Positions 37,059-47,382 of a stretch of DNA of 64,000 nucleotides are shown here, in pieces (the first letter of the stretch is position 1; each line of letters begins with the position of its first letter). The position numbers and the translations under genes were made by a program. The DNA comes from Desulforapulum autotrophicum HRM2 (GTDB taxonomy: Bacteria > Desulfobacterota > Desulfobacteria > Desulfobacterales > Desulfobacteraceae). The notes under the pieces are model-generated. The model was given only the letters and a program-made list of their open reading frames with translations, searched no databases and was not told the DNA's origin. The stretch lies in contig NC_012108.1 in assembly GCF_000020365.1 (NCBI RefSeq), forward strand, positions 3,976,001 through 4,040,000. Direction: 5' to 3'.

Positions 37059-37087
37059 TTGCTTAATTGAACAATCTGCTCTATAAA
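37059..37087 (+). promoter_or_regulatory. Possible promoter of prfC
   Basis: TTGCTT (37059-37064), a 17-base spacer and TATAAA (37082-37087), 21 bases before the first ATG of prfC. The -10 matches at five of six positions, the -35 at three. Confidence 0.4.
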
Positions 37088-37108
37088 AGTAGGTTTCACT
37101 GACATTAT

Positions 37109-38731
37109 ATGAGGAAAACAACAAGTTACATGACATCCAATACCATAGACAGGCGAACGGCAAAAGAGATCGCAAAACGTCGTACCTTTGCAATCATAAG
37201 TCACCCTGATGCAGGCAAGACCACCCTGACGGAAAAGCTTCTCCTGTTTGGCGGGGCCATCAAACAGGCCGGTGCCGTCAAATCGAGGAAAGTGGCGAAG
37301 GCCGCCACCAGCGATTTTCTCTCCATCGAACAGGAGAGGGGAATCTCGGTCTCCTCGTCTGTCATGAAATTCAACTACCTGGGATATGAGATCAACCTCC
37401 TTGACACACCGGGACATAAGGATTTTTCCGAAGACACCTACCGGGTATTGACCGCAGTTGACTGCGCCATCATGATCATTGATTCAGCAAAGGGGGTGGA
37501 GCCCCAGACCAAGAAACTCATGGAAGTGTGCCGCATGCGCAACACCCCCATCATTACCTTTATCAACAAGCTCGACCGGGAGGGGATGGAGCCCCTGGAC
37601 ATTTTTGACGACATTGAGAACAAGCTCCAGATCGAATGTACCCCCATGACCTGGCCAATCGGCATGGGTAAACGCTTCAAGGGGGTCTACAACCTTGAAC
37701 GAAAAGAACTGGGGTTATTTGCACCCGGATACACCCCCACGGACGGAAACGGCATTGTCATCAATGACCTTGGCGACCCGGAACTTGACCGGCAACTCGG
37801 ATCCCAGGCCCGGGAACTCAGGGATGACATTGCGCTGATCCAGGGCGCCGCCGACCCCTTTGACAGGGAGTACTACCTCAAGGGAAGCCAGACCCCGGTC
37901 TTTTTTGGATCTGCCATCAACAACTTCGGGGTAAAAGAGATGCTCGACGCCTTTGTTGAGATGGCACCCCCACCGGGCAAAAGAAAAACCGCAACCCGCA
38001 CCGTATCCCCGGATGAAACGGCATTTTCAGGTTTCACCTTTAAAATACAGGCCAACATGGACCCTGCCCACAGGGACAGGATCGCCTTTTTCAGAATCTG
38101 TTCGGGCAAATTCACCCGGGGCATGCGAGTTCGCCACCACAGAATCGGCAAGGAAATCATCCTGTCCAACGCCACCATCTTCATGGCCCAGGAACGAAAC
38201 AATGTGGATGAAGCATTTCCCGGAGACATCATCGGCATTCACAACCACGGCACCATCAAGATCGGCGACACCTTTACCGACAAGGAGCCATTAAAGTTCC
38301 TGGGTATTCCAAGCTTTGCCCCGGAGCACTTCAGGCGGGTGATCCTCAAGGACCCCCTCAAGACAAAGTCCCTTCAAAAAGGATTGCTCCAGCTTGCTGA
38401 AGAGGGAACCATCCAGGTATTCCGCCCCAGCATCAGCAACGACTACATCCTTGGCGCCGTGGGTGCCCTGCAGTTTGACGTAACCATGGCAAGACTCAAG
38501 GCCGAGTACAGCGTATCTGCCGGGTACGAACCCGTGGACCTTTCCGTGGCCCGCTGGGTCACCTGTACAGACAGCGAAATTTTCAAACGATTTACAAGGG
38601 AAAACCAGTCAAGCCTTGCCATTGACTCTGAAGGCTGGACCACATTTCTTACCACAAGCGAGTACCAGCTTGGATTTGCCGTTGAAGCGTGGCCGGACAT
38701 CAACTTTCACAAAACCCGTGAATACAACTAG
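37109..38731 (+). CDS. prfC: Peptide chain release factor 3
   Basis: RF3 is a translational GTPase that removes RF1/RF2 from the ribosome after termination. The 540 residues contain G1 [13 protein letters not shown] (31-43), [11 protein letters not shown] (switch I), [14 protein letters not shown] (G3) and NKLDREG (G4). The RF3-specific stretches [12 protein letters not shown] and [10 protein letters not shown] distinguish it from EF-G. An alternative start at 37130 matches the E. coli N-terminus better, but neither has an ideal ribosome site. Confidence 0.95.
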   Translation: MRKTTSYMTSNTIDRRTAKEIAKRRTFAIISHPDAGKTTLTEKLLLFGGAIKQAGAVKSRKVAKAATSDFLSIEQERGISVSSSVMKFNYLGYEINLLDTPGHKDFSEDTYRVLTAVDCAIMIIDSAKGVEPQTKKLMEVCRMRNTPIITFINKLDREGMEPLDIFDDIENKLQIECTPMTWPIGMGKRFKGVYNLERKELGLFAPGYTPTDGNGIVINDLGDPELDRQLGSQARELRDDIALIQGAADPFDREYYLKGSQTPVFFGSAINNFGVKEMLDAFVEMAPPPGKRKTATRTVSPDETAFSGFTFKIQANMDPAHRDRIAFFRICSGKFTRGMRVRHHRIGKEIILSNATIFMAQERNNVDEAFPGDIIGIHNHGTIKIGDTFTDKEPLKFLGIPSFAPEHFRRVILKDPLKTKSLQKGLLQLAEEGTIQVFRPSISNDYILGAVGALQFDVTMARLKAEYSVSAGYEPVDLSVARWVTCTDSEIFKRFTRENQSSLAIDSEGWTTFLTTSEYQLGFAVEAWPDINFHKTREYN

Positions 38732-38770
38732 GACAGTCAACAATAACGCCAGCAAATAAAGGAGAGCACC

Positions 38771-39856
38771 ATGATCGACAATCGAATCTTCAACTTCAAT
38801 GCAGGACCCGCAGCCCTTCCCCTTCCGGTTCTTCAGGAGATCCAATCCTCGTTCCTCAATTTCGACGGTTCAGGCATGTCCATCATCGAAATAAGCCATA
38901 GATCCTCCTGGTTTGACGCAGTGATCAACGATGCCGTTGAAAGGACAAAAAGACTTCTTGGCCTTGACGATGGATTCCATGTACTGTTTGTCCAGGGCGG
39001 TGCCAGCCTCCAGTTTGCCATGGCTCCCATGAACTTCTTAACCAATGGCCGGTCCGCCGATTATATCAACACCGGCACCTGGTCCACCAAGGCCATTAAC
39101 GAGGCAAAGATTCTCCATAAAAATTATTCCGTTGTGGCATCCTCGGAAGACAAAAATTTTTCCTACATTCCAAAGGATATCTCGTTTAACAAGGATGCCG
39201 CCTATGTGCACATCACCAGCAACAACACCATCAAGGGAACCCAGTGGCACGCCTTTCCCGACACCAACGGAGTGCCCATTGTGGCGGACATGTCATCAGA
39301 CTTTATGAGCCGGCCCCTTGACATGGACAAATTCGGCATGGTTTATGCCGGCGCCCAGAAAAACATCGGCCCGTCGGGCGTATGCATGGTCATTCTCAAA
39401 AAGGAGATGCTCGATCTTGCCACGGATGAGATTCCCACAATGCTGCGCTATGCCACCTATGCGTCAAAGAACTCCATGTACAACACCCCCCCCTGCTTTG
39501 GCATCTATACCATCCAGCTGGTTCTCAAATGGCTGGAAGAGACTGTGGGAGGCCTTGAGAAAATGGAGGCCCACAACATTGCCAAGGGAAAAATGCTCTA
39601 CGATTTCATCAACAACAGCGACTTTTACCGGACAACGGCTGCCCCTGACAGCCAGTCTCTCATGAACGTCACCTTCCGCCTGCCCACGGAAGAGCTTGAA
39701 AAAACGTTTGTTGAAAAGGCCACGGCCAGAGGTCTTGGTGGTCTAAAGGGGCATAGGTCCGTTGGTGGCTGCAGGGCATCCCTCTACAATGCAACCACCA
39801 TGGAGGCAGTTGAGGCTCTTGTCAATTTCATGCAGACCTTTGAACGGGAGAATTAA
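38771..39856 (+). CDS. serC: Phosphoserine aminotransferase
   Basis: SerC converts 3-phosphohydroxypyruvate and glutamate to phosphoserine and 2-oxoglutarate. The 361 residues are a class V PLP aminotransferase: FNFNAGPAALPLPVLQEIQ at the start, ISHRSSWFDAVI near 40, VADMSSDFMSRPLD near 180, and the PLP lysine in GAQKNIGPSG (about K197). AAAGGAGAG precedes the ATG. It is three bases from serA and begins the serC-serA-dehydrogenase-rsmE run. Confidence 0.96.
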   Translation: MIDNRIFNFNAGPAALPLPVLQEIQSSFLNFDGSGMSIIEISHRSSWFDAVINDAVERTKRLLGLDDGFHVLFVQGGASLQFAMAPMNFLTNGRSADYINTGTWSTKAINEAKILHKNYSVVASSEDKNFSYIPKDISFNKDAAYVHITSNNTIKGTQWHAFPDTNGVPIVADMSSDFMSRPLDMDKFGMVYAGAQKNIGPSGVCMVILKKEMLDLATDEIPTMLRYATYASKNSMYNTPPCFGIYTIQLVLKWLEETVGGLEKMEAHNIAKGKMLYDFINNSDFYRTTAAPDSQSLMNVTFRLPTEELEKTFVEKATARGLGGLKGHRSVGGCRASLYNATTMEAVEALVNFMQTFEREN

Positions 39857-39858
39857 CG

Positions 39859-41439
39859 ATGAAAGTACTGATCAGCGACAAAATGGACCAGGCCGGAATT
39901 GATATTTTCAAGAATGAAGAGGGCATTGACGTTGACGTGATCACGGGGCTCTCCCCCCAGGAACTCAAGGAGATCATCGGAGATTACCATGCCCTTGCCA
40001 TCAGAAGCGCCACAAAGGTGACAAAGGATATTTTGGATGCAGCAACCCACCTCAAGGTCGTGGGAAGGGCCGGCATCGGCCTTGATAATGTGGATATTCC
40101 CGAGGCCACACGCCACGGGGTTGCCGTGATGAACACCCCCGGGGGCAACACGGTCACAACGGCTGAGCACGCCATATCCATGATGATGGCCCTGACAAGA
40201 AACATTCCCAGGGGCACGGCCACCCTTAAAAAGGGCCTGTGGGAAAAAAAGAACCTCCAGGGCCGGGAGCTGTTCAACAAGACCCTTGGCGTCATCGGGT
40301 TCGGCAACATCGGCTCCATCGTGGCAAGACTTGCCCAGGGCCTTAAGATGCAGGTGGTCATCTTTGATCCCAACATCTCAGCCGACCACATTGAAAAAGC
40401 CGGCTTTGAAAGCGTAACCCTGGAAGAGCTCTACCAGCGAAGTGACTACATCACCATCCATGTGCCAAAAATCGAAGCCACCACCCATCTGCTCGACAAA
40501 CAGGCTTTTTCCATGATGAAAACCGGGGTGATGATCATCAACTGCGCAAGGGGCGGCATCATCGAAGAAAAAGACCTCTATGACGCCATCGTATCCAAAA
40601 AAGTGGCAGGGGCAGCCCTTGACGTGTTTGAAAAAGAGCCGCCCAAGGACAACCCCCTCCTGACCCTTGACGAGGTTATTGCCACACCCCATCTTGGCGC
40701 ATCCACCAAAGAGGCCCAGACCAATGTGGCCGTGGCCGTGGCCAACCAGATCATTGCCTATCTGAAACGAGACACCATCATCAATGCCGTGAACGTGCCT
40801 TCGGTCACGGGCGAACTTCTGACAAAACTCAAACCCTACCTTTTTCTTGCCGAAAAAATGGGGCTCATGCAGTCCCAGCTGGTCAAGGGACCGTTCAAGG
40901 AAATCGTCATTGAGTATGCAGGCAACTTCTTTGACCTGAACCTGAAACCGGTCACCCTTGCCGCACTGCGGGGATTTCTCACCCCCCTTGTGAGCTACGA
41001 AGTCAATTCGGTCAATGCAGGTGCACTTGCAAAGACCATGGGCATCAAGGTGACAGAAACCACCAGCCAGGAGTCCGAAAACTATCTCAACCTCATCCGT
41101 ATGACCGTGGTCACAGAAACCGGCACCAACCTTGTTGCAGGAACCATATTCGGCAAGGATGACCCAAGAATCATCCGCATCAACAAATTCCGCCTCGAAG
41201 TAATTCCAGACGGCCACCTTGCCCTGATACATAACATTGATAAACCTGGCTCCATAGGCAACATCGGTACCTGCCTTGGCAAGCACGACATAAACATCGC
41301 CAAAATGATGGTGGGAAGGGAAGATGATGGAGACCGTAACATCATCTTTTTACAGACCGATACCCCCATTTCAGCGGAAATTGCAGAGGAGATCAGCGGC
41401 CTGGGGCTTGTAAACTCCATGGTCACATTTGAGCTTTAG
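39859..41439 (+). CDS. serA: D-3-phosphoglycerate dehydrogenase
   Basis: SerA oxidises 3-phosphoglycerate to 3-phosphohydroxypyruvate with NAD+, the first step of serine synthesis. The 526 residues have the NAD-binding motif GVIGFGNIGSIVA near 145, catalytic residues in MIINCARGGIIEE (Arg) and ATPHLGAST (His), and an intervening ASB domain at about 320-450. A C-terminal ACT domain (HNIDKPGSIGNIGTCLGKHD) starts near 454. The long three-domain form is the type regulated by serine in many bacteria. Confidence 0.96.
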   Translation: MKVLISDKMDQAGIDIFKNEEGIDVDVITGLSPQELKEIIGDYHALAIRSATKVTKDILDAATHLKVVGRAGIGLDNVDIPEATRHGVAVMNTPGGNTVTTAEHAISMMMALTRNIPRGTATLKKGLWEKKNLQGRELFNKTLGVIGFGNIGSIVARLAQGLKMQVVIFDPNISADHIEKAGFESVTLEELYQRSDYITIHVPKIEATTHLLDKQAFSMMKTGVMIINCARGGIIEEKDLYDAIVSKKVAGAALDVFEKEPPKDNPLLTLDEVIATPHLGASTKEAQTNVAVAVANQIIAYLKRDTIINAVNVPSVTGELLTKLKPYLFLAEKMGLMQSQLVKGPFKEIVIEYAGNFFDLNLKPVTLAALRGFLTPLVSYEVNSVNAGALAKTMGIKVTETTSQESENYLNLIRMTVVTETGTNLVAGTIFGKDDPRIIRINKFRLEVIPDGHLALIHNIDKPGSIGNIGTCLGKHDINIAKMMVGREDDGDRNIIFLQTDTPISAEIAEEISGLGLVNSMVTFEL

Positions 41440-41445
41440 GAAAAC

Positions 41446-44400
41446 ATGAAACAACAAGAACGAGAGATACCCTACAACTACACATCAGCCGAGGACGACC
41501 AGGTCATCCGCCACCTTTTTGGACAGGAAATGGTACACAGCATTCAAAACCTCAAAGGATCCCGGGACACGGGACGATCCGCAAGGCTGCTGTTCAGATT
41601 TATGGGGGATATGTTCATCATCGACAGAAACCCCTTTATATTCCAGGAACTGCTGGACCACCCAAAACGCAAAAACAGTTTTTTCAAGGGTATCCATAAG
41701 GACCTGGACACCATAGACGAAGGGTCAGCCGATCCCAAAGTCTCCCGGGTGGTTGATGAACTCAGGGGGTACCTCTCGTTGCTTGTACAACGAATCAAAA
41801 AAACGGCAAAGGAGCGCAAGCGGATCACAAGGGCCATTGAAGCAGTTACAGGCCCGGGCAGCGTTTACTTTGACCCCTTTACCCTGACTTCCCATACAAC
41901 GGATGCCACAGACTGGCGACTATACCCCCCCCTGGCTGTTGTCAGACCCTCCATGGAATCCCAGGTCGCCCCCCTTATCCTTGCAATCAAAGCCCTTGGT
42001 CTCAACATCATTCCCAGGGGCGGGGGTACAGGACTGACCGGTGGTGGGGTCCCCCTCACCCAAACCTGCATCATGATCAACACGGAAAAGCTCAACACCA
42101 TCCACGGGATCAGGCAGGTATTGGACAAATCCGGCAACCCGTTTTCCGTTATTGACCTTGAGGCCGGTGTGATCACGGAAGATGCCATGGCCCATGCCAA
42201 AGCGTCTGATCTTGTATTTGCCACCGACCCCACAAGCTCCTGGGCCTCAACCATTGGTGGAAACCTTGCCGAAAACGCAGGGGGAAAAACAGCGGTTCTC
42301 TGGGGAACAGCCATAGACAATATTCTGTCCTACAAAATTGCCATGCCTGACGGCAACCTTTTGACCGTTGAGCGTAAGAACCATACACTGGGAAAAATCC
42401 TGCCCGATGCCCAGGTGGTATTCATGGTAAATGACGAACAAGGGGCTCTGGTCAGGCAGGTGACCCTCACAGGGGATGAAATACGACGACCGGGTCTTGG
42501 AAAAGATGTGACCAACAAGACGTTGAACGGCCTTCCAGGCATACAAAAAGAAGGCTGCGACGGGGTGATTACCTCGGCAACCTTTATTCTCCACCCGCGT
42601 TTCCCGCTTAAAAAGACCTTTTGCCTGGAATTCTTTGGCCAGGACATGACAGAAGCCGGCAAGGTGATCAGCGACATCTCAAAAAGATTCAGAAACCGGG
42701 ACGGAGAAGCATGCCTGATCGCCCTTGAGCACTTTGACGAAGAGTATATCAAGGCCATCGACTACAAGGCAAAGGCAGCAGGCACAGACCGCCTCAAGGC
42801 CGTCCTTCTCATCGACATGGTGGCCCAGACCCCGGACCAGCTTCTCAGGGGAGAAAACCTGCTTGAACAAATCCTCGACCGATACCACCAAACAGAATTG
42901 ACCCCGGCAAGGAACGAGGACGAGGCTGAACGATTCTGGCGGGACAGAAAACGCATGGGTGCCATTGCAAAAAGGACCAACGCCTTTAAGCTCAACGAGG
43001 ATATTGTTCTACCCATCTCCTCCCTTGCCGATTTTGCGTACTTTGTGGACCAGTACAACCTGGAGGAAAAACGCCATACCCAATTGGCCCTTGTGGACGA
43101 CCTCATGGCCTACCTTGAAAGGGCAAAACCCCTTGAAGACCCCCAGTGGCTCGTGGCCAAGGTAAGCCATGCAAGAGCCCTTGCCGCAAAGGCCAGGATA
43201 AAAATTTCAAAGGCCGCAAGGGAGAGCCTGGAAAGACAGACCTATGCCGAAGAATTTTTTGGAGCCCTTCTGGAACTCTTGAGGGGGTACACCCTTGTCA
43301 CCGAGACCATCCACAAGATCAGAAAGGAAACCCTGTCAAGACTCATCGTCATCGCCACCCACATGCATGCCGGGGACGGCAATGTCCATGTGAACATCCC
43401 GGTCCTTTCCAACGACCGTAAGATGATGAAACGGGCAGGCGAAACCGCCGACAGGATCATGGCCAAGGCCCTTGAACTTGAAGGTGCCGTAAGTGGCGAG
43501 CACGGCATCGGGATTACCAAATTTACCCATCTTGATACCGGTGTTGTGGAAAAATTTGCAGTCTACCGAACTGAAGTGGACCCCACGGGTCTCATGAATC
43601 CCGGAAAACTCATTGACCCCCTGGTCATGGAAAAGATTTTCACCCCCTCGTTTAATCTTCTGGGACTTGAGGCAAATATCCTTTGCCATGGAAGCCTCAG
43701 CACTCTTGCCGCAAGCATTGCAAACTGTGTCCGCTGCGGTCGGTGCAAGGCAAGCTGCCCGGTCTTTTTCCCCCAGAAAAATCTTTTTTTCCACCCCAGA
43801 AACAAAAACCTGGCCGTGGGCGCCCTGATCGAAGCACTGCTCTACACAACCCAGCGCACCCGGTCCACCAAATTCCGTGCCCTTCAGTACTTGGAAGAGA
43901 TCGCCGACCACTGCACCATCTGCCATAAATGCCTCACCAACTGCCCGGTGAACATTGACTCTGGTGAGGTGTCAGTGCTTGAGCGTGAAATCCTTGCTGA
44001 GCGAAACTTCAAGCACACCCCCCTTGCCACACGCATGAGTCTCAACTACCTCGGCACCCGGAACGAATTAAAAAACACTGTTGTTCGTCCCCTTCTGGTG
44101 GGGTTAGGCGGCAAAATTCAGAGGAACGCATCATCACTTCTGACGGTTCTTCCTGAAATAAAAACCTTCCAGGAAATAAAAACTCTTCAGATGCTCAAGA
44201 GCCCCATACCCAGGGCTCCCGGAAAAACCCTGCGCGCGGTTCTGCCCAAATGCGGTCCCAGCCAGGTGATCTTGATTGAACCCCAGGAACCTGCAGTGGC
44301 AACGGTGTTCTACTTTCCCGGCTGCGGGTCTGAACGGCTGTTTTCCCAGATCGGAAAGGCCTCAGTCTTTATTCTCGTCAAGAACCGGGTGCGGGTAATC

Positions 44401-45048
44401 CTGCCGCCGCCGTTCCTTTGCTGCGGTTTTCCGGCAAGGGTCAATGCCAAGATAGAAGAGCACCAGCGGCTCACCCTGAGGGCGACCATCATCTTCAGCC
44501 AGATCAAGGAAATGTTCAATGACCTTGACTTTGATGCCTGCGCCATCAGCTGCGGAACCTGTAAAGAGTCCCTTGAAGCCCTTGATGCCGGAACCATTTT
44601 TGACTGTCCGGTAATGGATGTCTCAAAATTTGTACTCTCCATGAACCCCCAGCCAGCCCTCAACCGGGACTATCTTTACCACCCTCCCTGCCACGACTCT
44701 CTTGAAGGTGGGGGGGAGGCCCTGGTGCGGTCTTTGTCCACCGGAAACGTTGATACTGTACCCCAATGCTGCTCTGAAGCTGGAACCATGGCCATGTCCA
44801 GACCTGACATCTCAAATGCCATGCTCGATAGAAAAGGAAATGCCGTTAAGGATCTAACCAGACACCGGACCCTTCCCATAAAAATGTTGACCAACTGCCC
44901 CTCATGCCTCCAGGGGCTGGGCCGTAACCAGGCCCTTGGCATTACCCCGGTTCACATTGCCTGTGAGCTTGCCGAGCTTGCGTCCGGCACTGACTGGGAA
45001 AAAGAACTCAAGACAATGATGAAAACGGCCGAGGTTATTAATTTTTAA
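41446..45048 (+). CDS. FAD/FeS/CCG fusion dehydrogenase, probably D-2-hydroxy acid (D-2-hydroxyglutarate) dehydrogenase
   Basis: The 1200-residue product fuses a flavin dehydrogenase to an electron-transfer module. The FAD-binding PCMH domain has IIPRGGGTGLTGGGVPL near 187. The FAD-oxidase C domain has ATHMHAGDGNVHVNIP near 637 and GEHGIGITK near 685. Two 4Fe-4S sites follow (CVRCGRCKASCP near 761, CTICHKCLTNCP near 823). Two CCG domains come last (GCGSERLF/CCGFP near 958-993, CHDS/CPSC near 1082-1152). The layout resembles E. coli YdiJ, a D-2-hydroxyglutarate oxidase. It starts seven bases after serA. That context fits removal of D-2-hydroxyglutarate formed by SerA. Glycolate or D-lactate are alternative substrates. 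Confidence 0.82.
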   Translation: MKQQEREIPYNYTSAEDDQVIRHLFGQEMVHSIQNLKGSRDTGRSARLLFRFMGDMFIIDRNPFIFQELLDHPKRKNSFFKGIHKDLDTIDEGSADPKVSRVVDELRGYLSLLVQRIKKTAKERKRITRAIEAVTGPGSVYFDPFTLTSHTTDATDWRLYPPLAVVRPSMESQVAPLILAIKALGLNIIPRGGGTGLTGGGVPLTQTCIMINTEKLNTIHGIRQVLDKSGNPFSVIDLEAGVITEDAMAHAKASDLVFATDPTSSWASTIGGNLAENAGGKTAVLWGTAIDNILSYKIAMPDGNLLTVERKNHTLGKILPDAQVVFMVNDEQGALVRQVTLTGDEIRRPGLGKDVTNKTLNGLPGIQKEGCDGVITSATFILHPRFPLKKTFCLEFFGQDMTEAGKVISDISKRFRNRDGEACLIALEHFDEEYIKAIDYKAKAAGTDRLKAVLLIDMVAQTPDQLLRGENLLEQILDRYHQTELTPARNEDEAERFWRDRKRMGAIAKRTNAFKLNEDIVLPISSLADFAYFVDQYNLEEKRHTQLALVDDLMAYLERAKPLEDPQWLVAKVSHARALAAKARIKISKAARESLERQTYAEEFFGALLELLRGYTLVTETIHKIRKETLSRLIVIATHMHAGDGNVHVNIPVLSNDRKMMKRAGETADRIMAKALELEGAVSGEHGIGITKFTHLDTGVVEKFAVYRTEVDPTGLMNPGKLIDPLVMEKIFTPSFNLLGLEANILCHGSLSTLAASIANCVRCGRCKASCPVFFPQKNLFFHPRNKNLAVGALIEALLYTTQRTRSTKFRALQYLEEIADHCTICHKCLTNCPVNIDSGEVSVLEREILAERNFKHTPLATRMSLNYLGTRNELKNTVVRPLLVGLGGKIQRNASSLLTVLPEIKTFQEIKTLQMLKSPIPRAPGKTLRAVLPKCGPSQVILIEPQEPAVATVFYFPGCGSERLFSQIGKASVFILVKNRVRVILPPPFLCCGFPARVNAKIEEHQRLTLRATIIFSQIKEMFNDLDFDACAISCGTCKESLEALDAGTIFDCPVMDVSKFVLSMNPQPALNRDYLYHPPCHDSLEGGGEALVRSLSTGNVDTVPQCCSEAGTMAMSRPDISNAMLDRKGNAVKDLTRHRTLPIKMLTNCPSCLQGLGRNQALGITPVHIACELAELASGTDWEKELKTMMKTAEVINF

Positions 45049-45758
45049 TGAATCTCATACTGGTGGACAGGAAAGATTTCACGGCCCCCTCAAGGGTTGA
45101 GATCTCCGGCAGACGGTTTGATCACATACAAAAGGTCCACCGGGCAGAAGTGGGTGATGAATTTACGACAGGCATGGTCAACGGCAGGATGGGAACCGGA
45201 ACCATCACGGCCATTACCCCTGGGCGGGTTGAAATGACGGTGACCCTGGATCAGCCCCCCCCCCCTGCCCTGGATATGACCCTTGTCATGGCGCTGCCAA
45301 GACCCAAGATGCTCAAAAGAATCCTTCAGACCGTGGCGGGCCTTGGGGTGAAACAGCTCTACCTGATCAACTCCTGGCGGGTGGAAAAGGGTTTCTGGTC
45401 AGCCCCTGTTCTGGAAAAAGAGCAGATTAACCAGGCCCTGATCCTGGGACTGGAGCAGGCCAAGGATACGATCATGCCCCAGGTATTCCTGCGCCGGCTG
45501 TTCACCCCTTTTATCCGAGATGAACTGGACACCATTGCAGGCGATACCCTTCGACTCACGGCCCACCCGGGTGGAAGAGCGGTCTGCCCCTGCCACCCCC
45601 AAAAAAGCGTTACCCTGGCAGTGGGCCCCGAGGGCGGATTCATCCAGAGGGAGGTTGACACATTTGAACAGCTGGGATTCACCAGTGTTACCCTGGGCCC
45701 AAGAATCCTCCGGGTTGAAACGGCTATCCCCTTTCTTGTCTCCCGGCTCTTTGCCTGA
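45048..45758 (+). CDS. rsmE: 16S rRNA m3U1498 methyltransferase
   Basis: RsmE methylates N3 of U1498 in 16S rRNA with SAM. The 236 residues show the N-terminal PUA-like domain (RFDHIQKVHRAEVGDEFTTG) and the SPOUT domain. Its knot region reads AVGPEGGFIQREVDTFEQLG near 190 and TLGPRILRVETA near 217. The start overlaps the stop of the dehydrogenase by one base. Confidence 0.94.
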   Translation: MNLILVDRKDFTAPSRVEISGRRFDHIQKVHRAEVGDEFTTGMVNGRMGTGTITAITPGRVEMTVTLDQPPPPALDMTLVMALPRPKMLKRILQTVAGLGVKQLYLINSWRVEKGFWSAPVLEKEQINQALILGLEQAKDTIMPQVFLRRLFTPFIRDELDTIAGDTLRLTAHPGGRAVCPCHPQKSVTLAVGPEGGFIQREVDTFEQLGFTSVTLGPRILRVETAIPFLVSRLFA

Positions 45759-45844
45759 CCCCCATCTTGGTTTGAGGATTGTATTGCCGAAATTACTATG
45801 GCATGGTATGGATTTAAAGCTAACCAGACAGAGGAAAGGGGACC

Positions 45845-47068
45845 ATGAATCTTCAGGGCGATTTTGAAGGGTTGACACTTGCCAGTATTCTACAACTACT
45901 GTGTAACGATCAGAAAACCGGTATCTTGGCAGTTACCCGTAAAGATGAAGAAAGCCGGGTGTTTTTTGACCAGGGAACCATCGTATATGCGTCTGCCTCC
46001 CTTAAACAGGCAAGACTGGGTTTTTTAATGCGCACCGACGGCGTCATCTCTGCCCAGCAACTTCAGAAATGTCTATCCGCTGCCCGGGAAGAAAAGGTTC
46101 ATCTGGGAAAAGTCCTCGTGGAAAAGGGATATATATCCCTGGACATCCTGAAACGCTACAATACCAAACAGGTGGAGACCATCCTGTACGACCTTCTTTT
46201 CTGGGAAAAGGGAAAATTCGAATACAAAGACGCCCGATTAAACCTGAAAAATATGATTGTCACCCAGCTCAATCCCATGCGCCTGATCCTTGAAGCCTCG
46301 AGGAGAATTGATGAGCTGTCTGTCCTGAAAAAAGTAATCCCCAGCGACAAGATGGTATTTAAAATGTCAGGAAAGGTCCAGTCAAAAGAGGAGATCAAAC
46401 TCAACGCCAATGAATGGCGTGTCCTTTCCCTGATTGACGGTTCCCGGTCCGTGCGGCAGGTGATCACGGAAAGCGGGTACGACGAATTTGCCGTTTATAA
46501 AATTTTCTTCTCGGTGATCTCATCAGGCTTGATCGAGCAAAAGGAAGAGATCCCCCTCAACAACGGGGACGACGGAAACGGGTTGACCGCCATTGTCACG
46601 GTATTCACAGACGTCCTTCTGTCCATTCGAAAAAACATTGCCCATGAGCTGGGAGAACGGGTCAATTCACTCTTCCTTGAAAGCAAATCCGATCTTGGGG
46701 CGTCGGTGAAAAAACTATTTGAAAATTTTGATCTGGAAAGCACTAAGGATTTGAACCTTCAGGCCATTGAGACGTCCCTGAAGACCATGGACGAAATTCA
46801 AAACAGAAAAGCGCTGGTCATCTCAGGTTTTGCCGAATACATTGAAAAGGTATTGAAACGGGTGGGAAGCATACTGGGTACAAAACCGCTGCTCAAAGCC
46901 CTGAAGGATATTGAAAAAGTGCTGGAATACGTCCAGAAGTATCAAACAGGATCAACGGAAAAGGATAAAATCGTCACTGAAATGAACGCCGTCATCGACA
47001 CCCTTCGATCACAGTTCACCGCTGGCAAAGGCAAATCCAAGAAAGGAATCTTTTCTCTGTTCTCCTGA
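45845..47068 (+). CDS. PATAN/DUF4388 domain protein
   Basis: The 407 residues begin with LQGDFEGLTLASILQLLCND, the start of the PATAN (DUF4388) domain. It continues with KTGILAVTRKDEESRVFFDQGTIVYA to about residue 55 and a helical part to about 160 (KVLVEKGYISLDILKRY). A winged-helix-like segment near 185-235 (WRVLSLIDGSRSVRQVITES) is followed by a helical, charged C-terminus ending KKGIFSLFS. PATAN domains occur in two-component and gliding/MglA-linked proteins. It faces the MglA/roadblock cluster and ends 17 bases from it. GAAAGGGG precedes the ATG. Confidence 0.8.
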   Translation: MNLQGDFEGLTLASILQLLCNDQKTGILAVTRKDEESRVFFDQGTIVYASASLKQARLGFLMRTDGVISAQQLQKCLSAAREEKVHLGKVLVEKGYISLDILKRYNTKQVETILYDLLFWEKGKFEYKDARLNLKNMIVTQLNPMRLILEASRRIDELSVLKKVIPSDKMVFKMSGKVQSKEEIKLNANEWRVLSLIDGSRSVRQVITESGYDEFAVYKIFFSVISSGLIEQKEEIPLNNGDDGNGLTAIVTVFTDVLLSIRKNIAHELGERVNSLFLESKSDLGASVKKLFENFDLESTKDLNLQAIETSLKTMDEIQNRKALVISGFAEYIEKVLKRVGSILGTKPLLKALKDIEKVLEYVQKYQTGSTEKDKIVTEMNAVIDTLRSQFTAGKGKSKKGIFSLFS

Positions 47069-47085
47069 TATGGGCCTATTCATTC

Positions 47086-47361
47086 TCAAGAATCTGTCAG
47101 CTTCCCGCCCCCATAGGCCAGGAAGCCAAGGGCAGCTGTTCGGAAAAGTGCACGGATAATATCCAGAACCTCCTTGTCCAGAAACGGTTCAAAAATCGCA
47201 ACATAATCGGCAACGAACAAAAGGCAGACCGTAACCAGGATCAGGTTTATGACCTTTCCCACTTTTCCCCCGGCATATTTGAGCCGACCCTTGTTAAAGA
47301 CAAAAATAATAATCAGATAGATTACCAGGGTGAAAACAGATATGATCATTTGTGCCGTCAT
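47086..47361 (-). CDS. Small membrane protein at the end of the MglA cluster
   Basis: The 91 residues contain three hydrophobic segments (MIISVFTLVIYLIIIFVF, VINLILVTVCLLFVADYVAI, and ALFRTAALGFLAYGGGK). The loops are short and basic (NKGRLKYAGGKVGK). No family was recognised. It starts 21 bases after the roadblock gene and is last in the six-gene run. It could anchor the cytoplasmic cluster proteins to the membrane, but that is a guess from position. Confidence 0.7.
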   Translation of the reverse strand: MTAQMIISVFTLVIYLIIIFVFNKGRLKYAGGKVGKVINLILVTVCLLFVADYVAIFEPFLDKEVLDIIRALFRTAALGFLAYGGGKLTDS

Positions 47362-47382
47362 GAATCCTCCAGAGTTAAGCGC

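Noticed and set aside
40378-41286. Minus-strand ORF of 302 codons
   Set aside because: It is antisense to serA, which has complete motifs. The product is Cys/Gly/His-rich and matches nothing.
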